64,000 nucleotides of DNA from Actinopolyspora alba. GTDB lineage: Bacteria > Actinomycetota > Actinomycetes > Mycobacteriales > Pseudonocardiaceae. Positions 42,912-51,096 of this stretch are shown piece by piece. The notes beneath the pieces were generated by a model. That model did no database searches. It had not been told where the DNA came from and saw nothing but the letters and a program-made list of their open reading frames with translations. The translations under genes were made by a program, and so were the position numbers. The first letter of the stretch is position 1, and each line of letters opens with the position of its first letter. The DNA lies in the NCBI RefSeq assembly GCF_900112765.1, contig NZ_FOMZ01000007.1, positions 1 through 64,000 of the forward strand, in the 5' to 3' direction.

Positions 42912-44339
42912 ATGGCAGTACGGGATGTGGACCCGGCGACCGTCGATCGGCTCCGCGGCGGTTTCCACGGTGTGATTCACACACCGCGCGACGCGGACTA
43001 CGAGAGGCAGCGCGAGATCTTCAACGCGATGATCGAATCCCGGCCCGCGGCGATCGCGGCCTGCGCCGACATCGACGACATCCGTCGGGCCCTGGACTTC
43101 GCCGGGGAACAGGACCTCGAAGTCGCGGTGCGCGGCGGCGGGCACAGCGTCGCCGGTGCCGGTCTCGTCGACGGTGGGCTGGTCATCGACATGCGCCGGT
43201 TCAACCGGGTGACGGTGGATCCGCGGACTCGGTTGGCCACGGTGGGCGGCGGCACGCTCTGGGGAGAGTTCGACGGGGCGGGACGCCCCTACAAGCTCGC
43301 GACCACCGGAGGCCGGGTCTCCACGACCGGAGTGGCCGGACTGACCCTCGGCGGCGGTTCCGGCTGGATGGAACGGAAATGGGGACTGGCCTGCGACAGC
43401 CTGGTGTCGATCGAGCTCGTCACCGCTTCGGGAGAGCGGGTGACAGCCGACGCGGAACGGAATCCGGAACTGTTCTGGGCACTGCACGGTGGGGGAGGCA
43501 ATTTCGGGATCGCCACCTCGTTGACGTTCCGGTTGCACGAGATTCCGGAATTCTCGATGGCGTTGTTGCTCTGGCCCGCGGAACGGGGGCGCATCGTGGC
43601 GGGCGAGTATCGTGATTTCATCGCGGGAGCACCGGACGAGATCAGTGGTGGGCTGATCTACCTGACCGGGCCGCCGGAGGATTTCGTTCCTGCCGAACTC
43701 GTCGACACGCTGTGCTGTGCCGTCCTGGTCACTTTCGCGGGCAACGAGTCGGAGCTGCGCGAGCTGATCCGACCGTTGCTGGGGCTGCGCCCCGCCGGAC
43801 AGCTGATCACCGACATCGAGTACGCCGAGCTGCAGTCACTGCTGGACGATCCACCCGGTTACCGCAACTACTGGTCGGCCGAGCACATGGCCGAGCTGCC
43901 CGACGAGGCGCTTGACCGGTTCTGCGCCCGGGCGTACGACATGCCGGTGCCGTCCCCGGCACAGCACGCGTTGTTGCCGTGGGGTGGCGCGGTGTCGGCC
44001 AACGGGGTGGGCGCGGCGATGTCCGACCGTGCGGTTCCGTGGGTGGTGCACCCGCTCGGGTTGTGGTCGGACGCCGCCACCGATGAGCGAGCCATCCGCT
44101 GGGTCCGCGAGCTCCGCGAGGACATGCGGCCATGGACCACCGGAGCGGTCTACCTCAACTTCATCGGTGATGAGGGGCACGACCGGGTGGTGGCCGGTTA
44201 CGGCGACGACAATTACCGGCGACTCGCACGGGTCAAGGCGGAGTACGACCCGGACAACGTCTTCAACCGCTGGCACGACATTCTTCCCGCCGCCGCGCCG
44301 GACCGGAGCACCGCGACGCCGACCCCGACCGGCGGCTGA
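42912..44339 (+). CDS. FAD-binding oxidoreductase of the berberine-bridge/PCMH type
   Basis: A 475-residue flavoprotein oxidase. The PCMH FAD domain shows VAVRGGGHSVAGAGLVDGGL, whose His is the usual covalent FAD attachment point, then LATVGGGTLWGEFD, TTGVAGLTLGGGSGWMERKWG and WALHGGGGNFGIATS. The C-terminal BBE element is NYRRLARVKAEYDPDNVFN. Such enzymes oxidise alcohols, sugars or secondary-metabolite intermediates. There is no signal peptide. ATG 42912 gives the natural N-terminus. The gene is alone, 213 bp after the glucoamylase; a shared role in sugar oxidation is conceivable but not shown. Confidence 0.92.
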   Translation: MAVRDVDPATVDRLRGGFHGVIHTPRDADYERQREIFNAMIESRPAAIAACADIDDIRRALDFAGEQDLEVAVRGGGHSVAGAGLVDGGLVIDMRRFNRVTVDPRTRLATVGGGTLWGEFDGAGRPYKLATTGGRVSTTGVAGLTLGGGSGWMERKWGLACDSLVSIELVTASGERVTADAERNPELFWALHGGGGNFGIATSLTFRLHEIPEFSMALLLWPAERGRIVAGEYRDFIAGAPDEISGGLIYLTGPPEDFVPAELVDTLCCAVLVTFAGNESELRELIRPLLGLRPAGQLITDIEYAELQSLLDDPPGYRNYWSAEHMAELPDEALDRFCARAYDMPVPSPAQHALLPWGGAVSANGVGAAMSDRAVPWVVHPLGLWSDAATDERAIRWVRELREDMRPWTTGAVYLNFIGDEGHDRVVAGYGDDNYRRLARVKAEYDPDNVFNRWHDILPAAAPDRSTATPTPTGG

Positions 44340-44364
44340 GCACCGCCACTCGACTGCCCGCCCG

Positions 44365-44388
44365 CGTCGATTTCTCGAGAAATCGACG
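44365..44388. repeat. Perfect 24-bp palindrome, first copy
   Basis: The half-site is CGTCGATTTCTC followed by its exact inverse. An identical copy begins at 44420, 55 bp away. Confidence 0.85.
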
Positions 44389-44419
44389 GGCCACCACTGC
44401 GGCGGTGCGCCCCTACGGG

Positions 44420-44443
44420 CGTCGATTTCTCGAGAAATCGACG
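44420..44443. repeat. Perfect 24-bp palindrome, second copy
   Basis: Identical to 44365-44388 and extended by one more paired base on each side. Confidence 0.85.
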
Positions 44444-44493
44444 CGCCGCTAAGACGCGGTGCCGAACCGACCAGCCTCGTAGGCCGCACTCCG

Positions 44494-44618
44494 ACCACCC
44501 TCGCAGTGGCACCGCCGCGGGTTCTCCGGTGCGGCTCTCGCGAGGAAGGCCCGACGTCGTGCAGGTCGCTACCCGATGTCGGGCCTCCCCGCGGCGAGAG
44601 CCGTGCCAGAGGTTCCGC
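44494..44618 (+). repeat. Convergent-gap repeat family, copy B
   Basis: Aligned over its 125 bp with 33679-33803 and, inverted, with 48754-48868. It lies between the convergent flavoprotein gene and asnB. Confidence 0.8.
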
Positions 44619-44657
44619 CACGGGATCGGCTAGGAAAACCGGGCCGCCAGAGATTTA

Positions 44658-46586
44658 CTAAAGCTTCACGGGGTAGTGGGGCTCCGGCACCTGGGGCGTG
44701 AGCCGGTTCTCCACGAATATCCCGTGCCAGATCATGAACACCAGCAGCGCCCACAGCCTGCGACTGTGGTCCAGCACTCCGGAACGGTGCTCCTCCAGCA
44801 GCTGCAGCACCGCCGGTTTGTTCAGCAGGGCGTCGGTCTGGGACTCCTTGATGATGTCGCGTGCCCAGTCGTGCATCTCGTCTCGCAACCAGTGTCGGAT
44901 CGGGACGGGGAAACCGAGCTTGCGCCGGTTGAGCACGTGGCCGGGAACCACCTTGGCCAGCGCACGGCGCAGCGCGTACTTGGTGGTGTCCTTGGTGATC
45001 TTCTGTTCCAGCGGGATCGTGCTCGCCGTGCGGAACACCTCGTTGTCGAGGAACGGAACCCGCAGCTCCAGGGAATTGGCCATGGTTACCTTGTCGGCCT
45101 TGACGAGGATGTCCCCCCGCAACCAGGTGAACAGGTCCACGTGCTGCATCCGGGTCACCGGGTCCCAGCCCTGCGAGGTCCGGTAGGCCGCCGCCGTCAC
45201 GTCGGTGTGCGAAACGTGCGGGTCGTAGTCCGGCAGCAGGTTCCGCAACTCGTCGTCGCGGAAGATCCGGGCGTTGCCGTAGTAGCGTTCCTCCAACGGC
45301 AGCGCGCCCCGCCGGAGCAGGTCCTTGCCGCGGACCCCCTCCGGAATCGCGGTCGAGACCCGACCCATCACCTTGCGCACGGATCCGGGGACCCGCTCGA
45401 ACGGGGCCAACGAGAGCGGTTCCCGGTAGATCGAGTACCCGCCGAACAGTTCGTCGGCGCCCTCTCCGGAGAGCACGACCTTGACGTGCTTGCGCGCCTC
45501 CCTGGCGATGAACCACAGCGGAACCAGCGCGGGGTCCGCCACCGGATCGTCCAGGTACCAGATGATCAGCGGCAGCGTCCGCATCATCTCCTCCGCGGAG
45601 ACCGTACGCACGACGTGCTTCACCCCGATGGCCGCCGCCGATTCCGCGGCCACGTCCACTTCCGAGTAGCCCTGCCGCTCGAACCCGGTGGTGAACGTGA
45701 TCAGGTCCGGATTGTGCTCCTTGGCCAGCGCGGCGATCGCCGTCGAGTCGATTCCGCCGGAGAGGAAGGCACCGACGGTGACGTCGGCACGCATGTGCTT
45801 GGCCACCGAGTCGCGCATCACGTCGACGATCTCGTTGTGCAGCCGATTGGCCTCGCCGTCGTTGTGAATCTCACGCGAGGTGAAGTTGGGGGAGAAGTAC
45901 CGCTCGGTGACCAGCTGCCCACCCGGGGCCACGGTGAACGAGGTACCCGACTCGATCCGCCTGATCGAACGGTGCAGCGATTCCGGCTCCGGCACGTACT
46001 GCAGCAGCAGGTAGTGCTGCAGCGAACGCCGGTCGACGTCCTCGTTGATCCCCAGCGTCGCCGCGAGGTGCAGCAGGCTCTTCTTCTCACTGGCGAAACC
46101 GACCCCGTTGGGGCCGGTCGCGTAGTACATCGGCTTGATCCCGAAGGGATCCCTGGCGCCGAACACCACGTGCCGGTCGTTGTCCCAGATCAGGAACGCG
46201 AACATCCCGCGCAGCCGACCCACCATCGAAGTCCCGAGGTAGTGGTAGGCGACGATGATCGTCTCGCTGTCCCCGTCGGTGTTGAACGCGGCGCCGTACT
46301 GCTCGGTCAGCTCGGCCCGCAGTTCCAGGTAGTTGTAGATCTCACCGTTGAACAGGATCGTGTACCTGCCCGGTGATTCCGGCGGCCCCCAGCTCAGCGG
46401 CTGGTGCGAATGCTCGACGTCGATGACCGACAGGCGGTTGAAACCGAAGACGACCTCGCCGCCCTGCCACGTGTCACTCTCGTCCGGTCCTCGGTGCCGC
46501 TGACACGGCAGCGCGTTGGCCACCGCGTTCGTTGCGTTGCTTGCGTTCTCTTCGGTGGGACAAACCAGTCCAAGCAGGCCGCACAC
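44658..46586 (-). CDS. asnB: Asparagine synthase (glutamine-hydrolysing)
   Basis: Makes asparagine from aspartate, glutamine and ATP. The 642-residue product starts with the Ntn amidotransferase Cys (M-C-GLLGLV), continues with RHRGPDESDTW, FNGEIYNYLELR, and the synthetase domain with the ATP-pyrophosphatase loop AFLSGGIDSTAIAALA, then LSGEGADELFGGYSIY and VPFLDNEVFR. Length and motifs match the mycobacterial AsnB type. The start is GTG 46586, which places Cys at position 2 as needed for catalysis. It is divergent from ctaC, as in mycobacteria. Confidence 0.95.
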   Translation of the reverse strand: MCGLLGLVCPTEENASNATNAVANALPCQRHRGPDESDTWQGGEVVFGFNRLSVIDVEHSHQPLSWGPPESPGRYTILFNGEIYNYLELRAELTEQYGAAFNTDGDSETIIVAYHYLGTSMVGRLRGMFAFLIWDNDRHVVFGARDPFGIKPMYYATGPNGVGFASEKKSLLHLAATLGINEDVDRRSLQHYLLLQYVPEPESLHRSIRRIESGTSFTVAPGGQLVTERYFSPNFTSREIHNDGEANRLHNEIVDVMRDSVAKHMRADVTVGAFLSGGIDSTAIAALAKEHNPDLITFTTGFERQGYSEVDVAAESAAAIGVKHVVRTVSAEEMMRTLPLIIWYLDDPVADPALVPLWFIAREARKHVKVVLSGEGADELFGGYSIYREPLSLAPFERVPGSVRKVMGRVSTAIPEGVRGKDLLRRGALPLEERYYGNARIFRDDELRNLLPDYDPHVSHTDVTAAAYRTSQGWDPVTRMQHVDLFTWLRGDILVKADKVTMANSLELRVPFLDNEVFRTASTIPLEQKITKDTTKYALRRALAKVVPGHVLNRRKLGFPVPIRHWLRDEMHDWARDIIKESQTDALLNKPAVLQLLEEHRSGVLDHSRRLWALLVFMIWHGIFVENRLTPQVPEPHYPVKL

Positions 46587-46951
46587 GCGTCTCGCGCACC
46601 TCTCGTGTCGCGGGTTGTCGGGTTTCGCTCAAGCCCAATAGGGGGTGATCCGGTTCTACAGTATGCCGTGCGCCTGCGGGCGAACCGCACGCACGGGTTC
46701 ATTGTGCCGGTGCTCCGGTCGACGGCGCCCGGTGTTCACCGCGCGTCGTACGGCCGGATGACTGACTGGTGATCTTCGGTCACGGGCACGACCATGATTC
46801 GGGCGGTGTCGTGACCCCGGAGCAGTATCGCGGCTACTACTGGGCTAGGGTCGCTACAGTATTCCGGCGGCCGATCTTCCGCCCCGAACGCGAGGCGGGG
46901 ATCAACGCCAGCGCCGTGCCGGTGAGTTTCACATGGAGGAGGCGTCGCGCA
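46587..46951. other. Divergent promoter region between asnB and ctaC
   Basis: No gene. Two plus-strand copies of CTACAGTAT with -10-like TACAGT occur at 46657-46662 and 46855-46860 and may be tandem promoters for ctaC, though no good -35 was found. A strong ribosome site GGAGGAGG lies at 46935-46942. A longer ctaC frame crosses part of this region but lacks family similarity. Confidence 0.45.
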
Positions 46952-47893
46952 GTGGCCCTGAAGGACGGGACCCGAGTGCCACGGCTGGTCAAGGTCGGTG
47001 GACTGGTCGGCTTGGTGTGTGTCGTGGCCACGGGCTGCTCCCCTGACCAGGTCCTGCGGTTCGGCTGGCCCACCGGTGTCACCAGTGACGCCGAGTCGAT
47101 GCGCCAGCTCTGGACCTGGTCGGTGATCGCGGCTCTCGCGGTTGGTGTGCTCGTGTGGGGACTGATCTTCTGGACGGTGGCATTCCACCGCAAGAAGAGT
47201 GACGAGCTGCCTCGTCAGTTCCAGTACAACAACCCGCTCGAGATCATATACACGGTCATCCCCTTCGTGATGGTCGTCGTGCTGTTCTACTTCACTGCCA
47301 CGACGCAGCAGGAGGTGCAGGCAGAGGAGGAACCGGACGTCGCCGTTGACGTGATCTCGTTCCAGTGGAACTGGGAGTTCCGCTACCCGGGGTACACCAC
47401 CCCGGACGGTGAAGCGGTCAACACCGTCGGCACGACCAACTGGACGCCGCTGTTGGTGCTGCCGACCGACTCCAACGTCGAGTACCGGCTCAGCTCCAAG
47501 GACGTCATCCACTCGTTCTTCGTCCCCAAGTTCCACTTCAAGCGGGACACTTTCCCGCACCCGGACAAGAACAACCAGGACAACGTCTTCCAGAACACGA
47601 TCGACCGTGAGGGGTCGTTCGTCGGACGCTGCGCCGAACTGTGCGGTACCTACCACTCGATGATGAACTTCGAGGTGCGTGCGCTCTCACCGGACAAGTT
47701 CGAGCGCTTCATGGACCTGCGTACGCAGGTGAACCCGAGCACGGGCCAGCCCTACACCACGGCCGAGGCGTTGACCGAGATGGACTGCGGTGAGCTCTGC
47801 AACCCGAACTCGGTGACGACCATCCCGTTCGATCCGGATCGGCAGAGCTCGACTCCGCAGCAGGATGGTCAGGCCGTCGGCGCGGGCAACTGA
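46952..47893 (+). CDS. ctaC: Cytochrome c oxidase subunit II
   Basis: Subunit II of the aa3 oxidase, holding the CuA centre that receives electrons from cytochrome c. The 313-residue protein is a lipoprotein: the signal ends VCVVATGC, with the lipid Cys. Two transmembrane helices follow (WSVIAALAVGVLVWGLIFWT and PLEIIYTVIPFVMVVVLFYF), then the cupredoxin domain with DVISFQWNWEFRYPG and the CuA set CAELCGTYHSMM. A C-terminal tail of 45 residues carries two extra Cys (MDCGELCN). GTG 46952 sits 9 nt after GGAGGAGG. ctaF follows 69 nt downstream. ctaD is not in the window. Confidence 0.95.
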   Translation: MALKDGTRVPRLVKVGGLVGLVCVVATGCSPDQVLRFGWPTGVTSDAESMRQLWTWSVIAALAVGVLVWGLIFWTVAFHRKKSDELPRQFQYNNPLEIIYTVIPFVMVVVLFYFTATTQQEVQAEEEPDVAVDVISFQWNWEFRYPGYTTPDGEAVNTVGTTNWTPLLVLPTDSNVEYRLSSKDVIHSFFVPKFHFKRDTFPHPDKNNQDNVFQNTIDREGSFVGRCAELCGTYHSMMNFEVRALSPDKFERFMDLRTQVNPSTGQPYTTAEALTEMDCGELCNPNSVTTIPFDPDRQSSTPQQDGQAVGAGN

Positions 47894-47962
47894 CGGTGTC
47901 GACGGGAAACCAGGTCACACGAGTGCGCCGGACGCGGCGTACGGGGTGAGAGTGAGGACTCC

Positions 47963-48361
47963 ATGAGGGTCGAAGCCAAGATCTTCAACATCATTACCTT
48001 CTTCTTCTTCCTGTCGGCTCTGGTCTACGGGCTCTGGGCCAAGGAACCGGTGGGGACGGTGGCGCTGATCCTGGTCGGTGCGCTGTCACTGCTGATCGGC
48101 AGCTACTTCCAGTTCGTCGCTCGCCGCATCGAGTTGCGTCCGGAGGACCGTGAGGAGGCCGAGATCAGTGACGGTGCCGGTGACCTCGGGTTCTTCAGTC
48201 CCGGCAGCTACTGGCCCTTCGGGCTGGCCGCGGCCTCGGCCCTGACCGGTGTGGCCCTGGCCTTCGGCCACGTCTGGATGATCGTGCTCAGCGCGGGCGC
48301 GGTACTGATCACCGTCTCCGGGCTCGTCTTCGAGTACCACACCGGCCCCAACCACGAGTGA
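47963..48361 (+). CDS. ctaF: Actinobacterial cytochrome c oxidase subunit IV
   Basis: A 132-residue subunit with four helices: ITFFFFLSALVYGLWA, VGTVALILVGALSLLIGSYF, YWPFGLAAASALTGVALAF and VWMIVLSAGAVLITVSGLVF. It starts MRVEAKIFNI as in mycobacterial CtaF. It lies downstream of ctaC in the same operon and belongs to the aa3 part of the supercomplex. ATG 47963 has a purine-rich GTGAGGA upstream. Confidence 0.93.
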   Translation: MRVEAKIFNIITFFFFLSALVYGLWAKEPVGTVALILVGALSLLIGSYFQFVARRIELRPEDREEAEISDGAGDLGFFSPGSYWPFGLAAASALTGVALAFGHVWMIVLSAGAVLITVSGLVFEYHTGPNHE

Positions 48362-48431
48362 GCCCGAGTACGCTCCCGCGCGTCCGGCCGACGCGAGGGA
48401 GCCGAGCTGCCGCCGCAGGAGGTCCGCAACC

Positions 48432-48713
48432 GTGATTACCGCGTTCGTGTTGATCCAAACCGCCGCTGATCGTCTGACGGAGGCCGCGCAGGAGATCGCC
48501 GACATCGACGGTGTCACCGAGGTCTACTCCTGCGCGGGCGACGTGGACCTGATCGCCGTGATCCGTGCGTCCGAGCACGAGCGGATCGCCGAGATCGTGC
48601 CGGGCGCGATCAACAAGGTCGACGGAGTGGTGGACACCGACACCCACATCGCGTTCCGCTCGTACTCGAAGCAGGACTCCGAGGACGCCTTCTCCATCGG
48701 CCTGGATTCCTGA
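48432..48713 (+). CDS. Stand-alone Lrp/AsnC ligand-binding (RAM) domain protein
   Basis: A 93-residue protein consisting only of the Lrp/AsnC effector domain: ITAFVLIQTAADRLTEAAQE, then DGVTEVYSCAGDVDLIAVIR and a final GVVDTDTHIAFRSYSK. There is no HTH, so it cannot bind DNA like Lrp; such proteins may sense amino acids or pair with full-length Lrp members. GTG 48432 has GGAGG 9 nt upstream. It is 70 bp after ctaF on the same strand and close to asnB and trpD, so an amino-acid signal would make sense, but this is inference. Confidence 0.88.
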   Translation: MITAFVLIQTAADRLTEAAQEIADIDGVTEVYSCAGDVDLIAVIRASEHERIAEIVPGAINKVDGVVDTDTHIAFRSYSKQDSEDAFSIGLDS

Positions 48714-48753
48714 AACCGGGTTCTTCCGGTCGGTTTGCCAAGTCGGTTCCTTG

Positions 48754-48868
48754 GCGGAACCTCTCGCGGGCTCTCGCTGCGGGGAGGTCCGACATCGGGT
48801 AGGCACCTACACAACGTCGGGCCTTCCTCGCGAGAGCACCACGAGAGAACCCGCCCCGGTGCGAGTCG
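48754..48868 (-). repeat. Convergent-gap repeat family, copy C
   Basis: The reverse complement aligns with copies A and B over most of their length, including the GGCCCGACGTTGTGTAGG core stem. It lies between the convergent RAM-domain gene and the decayed metallophosphoesterase. Confidence 0.8.
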
Positions 48869-49003
48869 TGTGAGTGATGGGGCTCGGCCTGTGAAGGGTC
48901 GGGTGTCCGGTGCCGGGAACGCCGGACAGTTCGGTGTGCGAGTTCCGAACTCGGACGGCTGGGCTCGCGACTGGTCGAGTGTTCGGTCCGGCCGGTGCCC
49001 CGG

Positions 49004-49506
49004 TCAGGTGAGATAGCGGTAGTGCGTGGTCAGGGTGCCGTTCTCGAGGACGTGGAACGCCATCCCCGGCGGGTACCCCCTGGTCCAACACCCTCTCGTC
49101 CTCCCAGGGCAGTTTCAGCCCCGACACGATCCCCACAGCGCTCCGCCCGCGCGGTGTGCCCGGTTGATCGGTGTCGTGGCGCCGGGTTCACCGAGCAGCG
49201 ACTCACGGTAGGCGGCCCGATCGTCGTGGTTGCCCGGGCAGCTGAACACCGGAAAGGGCAGCTCGAACAGTTCGGTGGCCCGCCGGTACTCCGCCGCGGC
49301 ACCGTTGTCGGCTACGTCACCGGTTATCCCATCGCGTCGAGCGCCCCGCGCAGCTTTCGCAAGTGGTCCAGCACCCGCTCGAAGCGGGCGGTGCTGTGCT
49401 CGCCGCCGTCCAGGTGTGGATCGCTCAGCTGCGCCACGACCAGCCGATCGGAGCAGCCGGTCTCGTCGGGGTAGTGCTGCCGGGGCACGGATTCGTTCGC
49501 GCTCAC
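49004..49506 (-). pseudogene. Decayed calcineurin-like metallophosphoesterase
   Basis: Remains of a phosphodiesterase of the cAMP-phosphodiesterase-like (Icc/CpdA) type. In the first frame the N-terminus reads VVAQLSDPHLDGGEHSTARF with the D-x-H metal motif. Near 49330 the frame shifts and continues ITGDVADNGAAAEYRRATEL and PVFSCPGNHDDRAAYRESLL with the GD and GNHD motifs. A further break leads to LKLPWEDERVLDQGVP, then another to AFHVLENGTLTTHYRYLT and the stop. About 500 bp remain where an intact gene needs over 800, so the middle is deleted too. Its GTG start overlaps the trpD stop as GTGA, so it was once the last gene of the trpD unit. Confidence 0.8.
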
Positions 49507-50555
49507 CCGTGCTCCCGCAGTTTTCCGGAGAGTTCCCTCCAGGAGCCGAGCAGCCGTGCGGCGGCGCCGGAGTCGATGGCCTCGGCGGCGCGCTCGATTC
49601 CCTCGGCCAGCTTTCCGTTCAGATCGGTGATGGGCCCCTCGTAGGCGGCGATGGCCCCCGCGGTGTTCAGCAGTACCGCGTCCCGGACCGGGCCTCGGGT
49701 GCCGTTCAGCAGGTCACGGACCACTCCGGCGTTCACCGTCGCGTCACCCCCCTGCAGCTGTTCGGGCTCGGTCAACGACAGACCCAACGCGGTGGGGTCG
49801 ATCCGCGCATCCCGGACGGTGCCCTCGCCGATGATCCAGGCCGTGCTGGTCGTCGTCGTGGTGATCTCGTCCATCCCGTCGTCCCCGCTGACCAGCAGTA
49901 CCGAGTGGCCGCGTCGGGCGAACACCTCGGCCATGACCGGTGCCAGTCCGCGGTCCGCGCACCCGATCAGACCACTGGTGGGGCGGGCCGGATTGGTCAG
50001 CGGGCCGAGCACGTTGAACGCGGTGGGAATGCCGATTTCCCGGCGGGGAGCGGAGGTGTGCTTGAAAGCGGGGTGGAACAGCCCCGCGAAGCAGAATCCG
50101 ATCCCCAGCTCCGTCACACATCGCTCGACGCCCTCGGGAGGCAGGTCGATCGCCACACCGAGCTCTTCGAGCACGTCGGCGGTGCCGCACTTCGACGAGG
50201 CCGCGCGGTTACCGTGCTTTACGACCGTGCTGCCGCACGCGGCCAGCACGATCGAGGTCATCGTGGAGATGTTCACCGTGCCCGCACGATCGCCGCCGGT
50301 GCCCACCACGTCGACGGCACGAGTGGAGAGGTCGAGCTGCCGTGCGTGCGAGAGCATCGTGTCGGCCATTCCGATGATCTCGGAAGAGCTCTCACCCTTG
50401 GCGCGCAGCGCGACCGCGAACGCCGCGACCCTGGCTGGAGTGGCTTCGCCGGTCATGACCTGGTCCATGGCCCAGGAGGTCTCGGCGACCGAGAGGTCCT
50501 CGCGGGAGACGAGCCGGTTCAGCAGGTCGGGCCAGGTCGTTGTCGCTGTCTGCAC
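49503..50555 (-). CDS. trpD: Anthranilate phosphoribosyltransferase
   Basis: Transfers phosphoribose to anthranilate, the second committed step of tryptophan synthesis. The 350-residue product has VDVVGTGGDRAGTVNISTMT (PRPP-binding GTGGD), KHGNRAASSKCGTADVLEEL, and AFNVLGPLTNPARP. No other trp genes are near, as in mycobacteria where trpD also stands alone beside the ctaE-qcr cluster. ATG 50555. The upstream receiver-like gene ends 23 nt before it, so the two are probably co-transcribed. Confidence 0.96.
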   Translation of the reverse strand: MQTATTTWPDLLNRLVSREDLSVAETSWAMDQVMTGEATPARVAAFAVALRAKGESSSEIIGMADTMLSHARQLDLSTRAVDVVGTGGDRAGTVNISTMTSIVLAACGSTVVKHGNRAASSKCGTADVLEELGVAIDLPPEGVERCVTELGIGFCFAGLFHPAFKHTSAPRREIGIPTAFNVLGPLTNPARPTSGLIGCADRGLAPVMAEVFARRGHSVLLVSGDDGMDEITTTTTSTAWIIGEGTVRDARIDPTALGLSLTEPEQLQGGDATVNAGVVRDLLNGTRGPVRDAVLLNTAGAIAAYEGPITDLNGKLAEGIERAAEAIDSGAAARLLGSWRELSGKLREHG

Positions 50556-50577
50556 GTGGCGTCCTCGAAAGTCCGTA

Positions 50578-50988
50578 TCAGCCGCCGGCGGTGGGCAGGG
50601 CGTGGGCGCGCAGCACCTCGGCCACCGACTCTGCCGCCGTCAACGGGTCGAGCGGGTGGACCAGTACCGCGTCCGCCTGGGACCAGGTCGCCAGCCACCG
50701 GTCGTCCTTGCGTCGTACGGTGACCACCGTCGGCGGGCAGGAGGTGAGCTCGTTCTTCAGCTGCCGCGACACTCCCATACCTCCGGTGGGCTGCGCCTCA
50801 CCGTCGAGAATCAGGAGATCCACGTTGCCCGCGTCCACCTCGCCGATCACTTCGGCCACCGTCGATGCCTCAATGTAGTGCACGCTTCGGATATCGGGGG
50901 AGGGGCGACGCCCGATGGCTGTGATGATCGCCTCACGGACTTCCTGGCGGTGGCTGAACACGAGGACGTTGCTCGTCGATGTGCTCAT
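50578..50988 (-). CDS. Atypical receiver-domain protein
   Basis: A 136-residue protein with the length and strand-helix pattern of a response-regulator receiver: NVLVFSHRQEVREAIITAI, then VDLLILDGEAQPTGGMGVSRQL and a final VHPLDPLTAAESVAEVL. The Asp of LLILDG fits the phosphorylation position, but the acidic pair expected after the first strand is replaced by S-H and the Lys before Pro is replaced by His, so ordinary phosphorylation is doubtful. No output domain and no adjacent kinase. ATG 50988 is used; an ATG two codons earlier is possible. It precedes trpD by 23 bp. Confidence 0.75.
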   Translation of the reverse strand: MSTSTSNVLVFSHRQEVREAIITAIGRRPSPDIRSVHYIEASTVAEVIGEVDAGNVDLLILDGEAQPTGGMGVSRQLKNELTSCPPTVVTVRRKDDRWLATWSQADAVLVHPLDPLTAAESVAEVLRAHALPTAGG

Positions 50989-51096
50989 GGGCACTCCTTG
51001 GCTGCCGGTGCGGCCCGCACGGACGGGGCGGTTCGTGTCGGGTAGTCACGAGTGCTCGTATCGTATCCGTAACGCCGCTCCGGAGGGTAATACACC

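Larger units (their letters stand above)
44340..44657. other. Convergent intergenic region filled with repeats
   Basis: Contains two identical palindromes (44365 and 44420) and copy B of the 125-bp repeat (44494-44618). No gene is present. Confidence 0.7.

Noticed and set aside
40548-43538. A 996-codon open frame on the minus strand
   Set aside because: It runs antisense through the GH15 glucoamylase and flavoprotein genes, has Gln/Arg/His/Val-rich composition without domains, and exists because GC-rich codons leave few stops on the opposite strand.
46769-46951. N-terminal extension of CtaC
   Set aside because: The frame is open to 46769, but the strong ribosome site GGAGGAGG and the lipoprotein signal directly after GTG 46952 show the real start.
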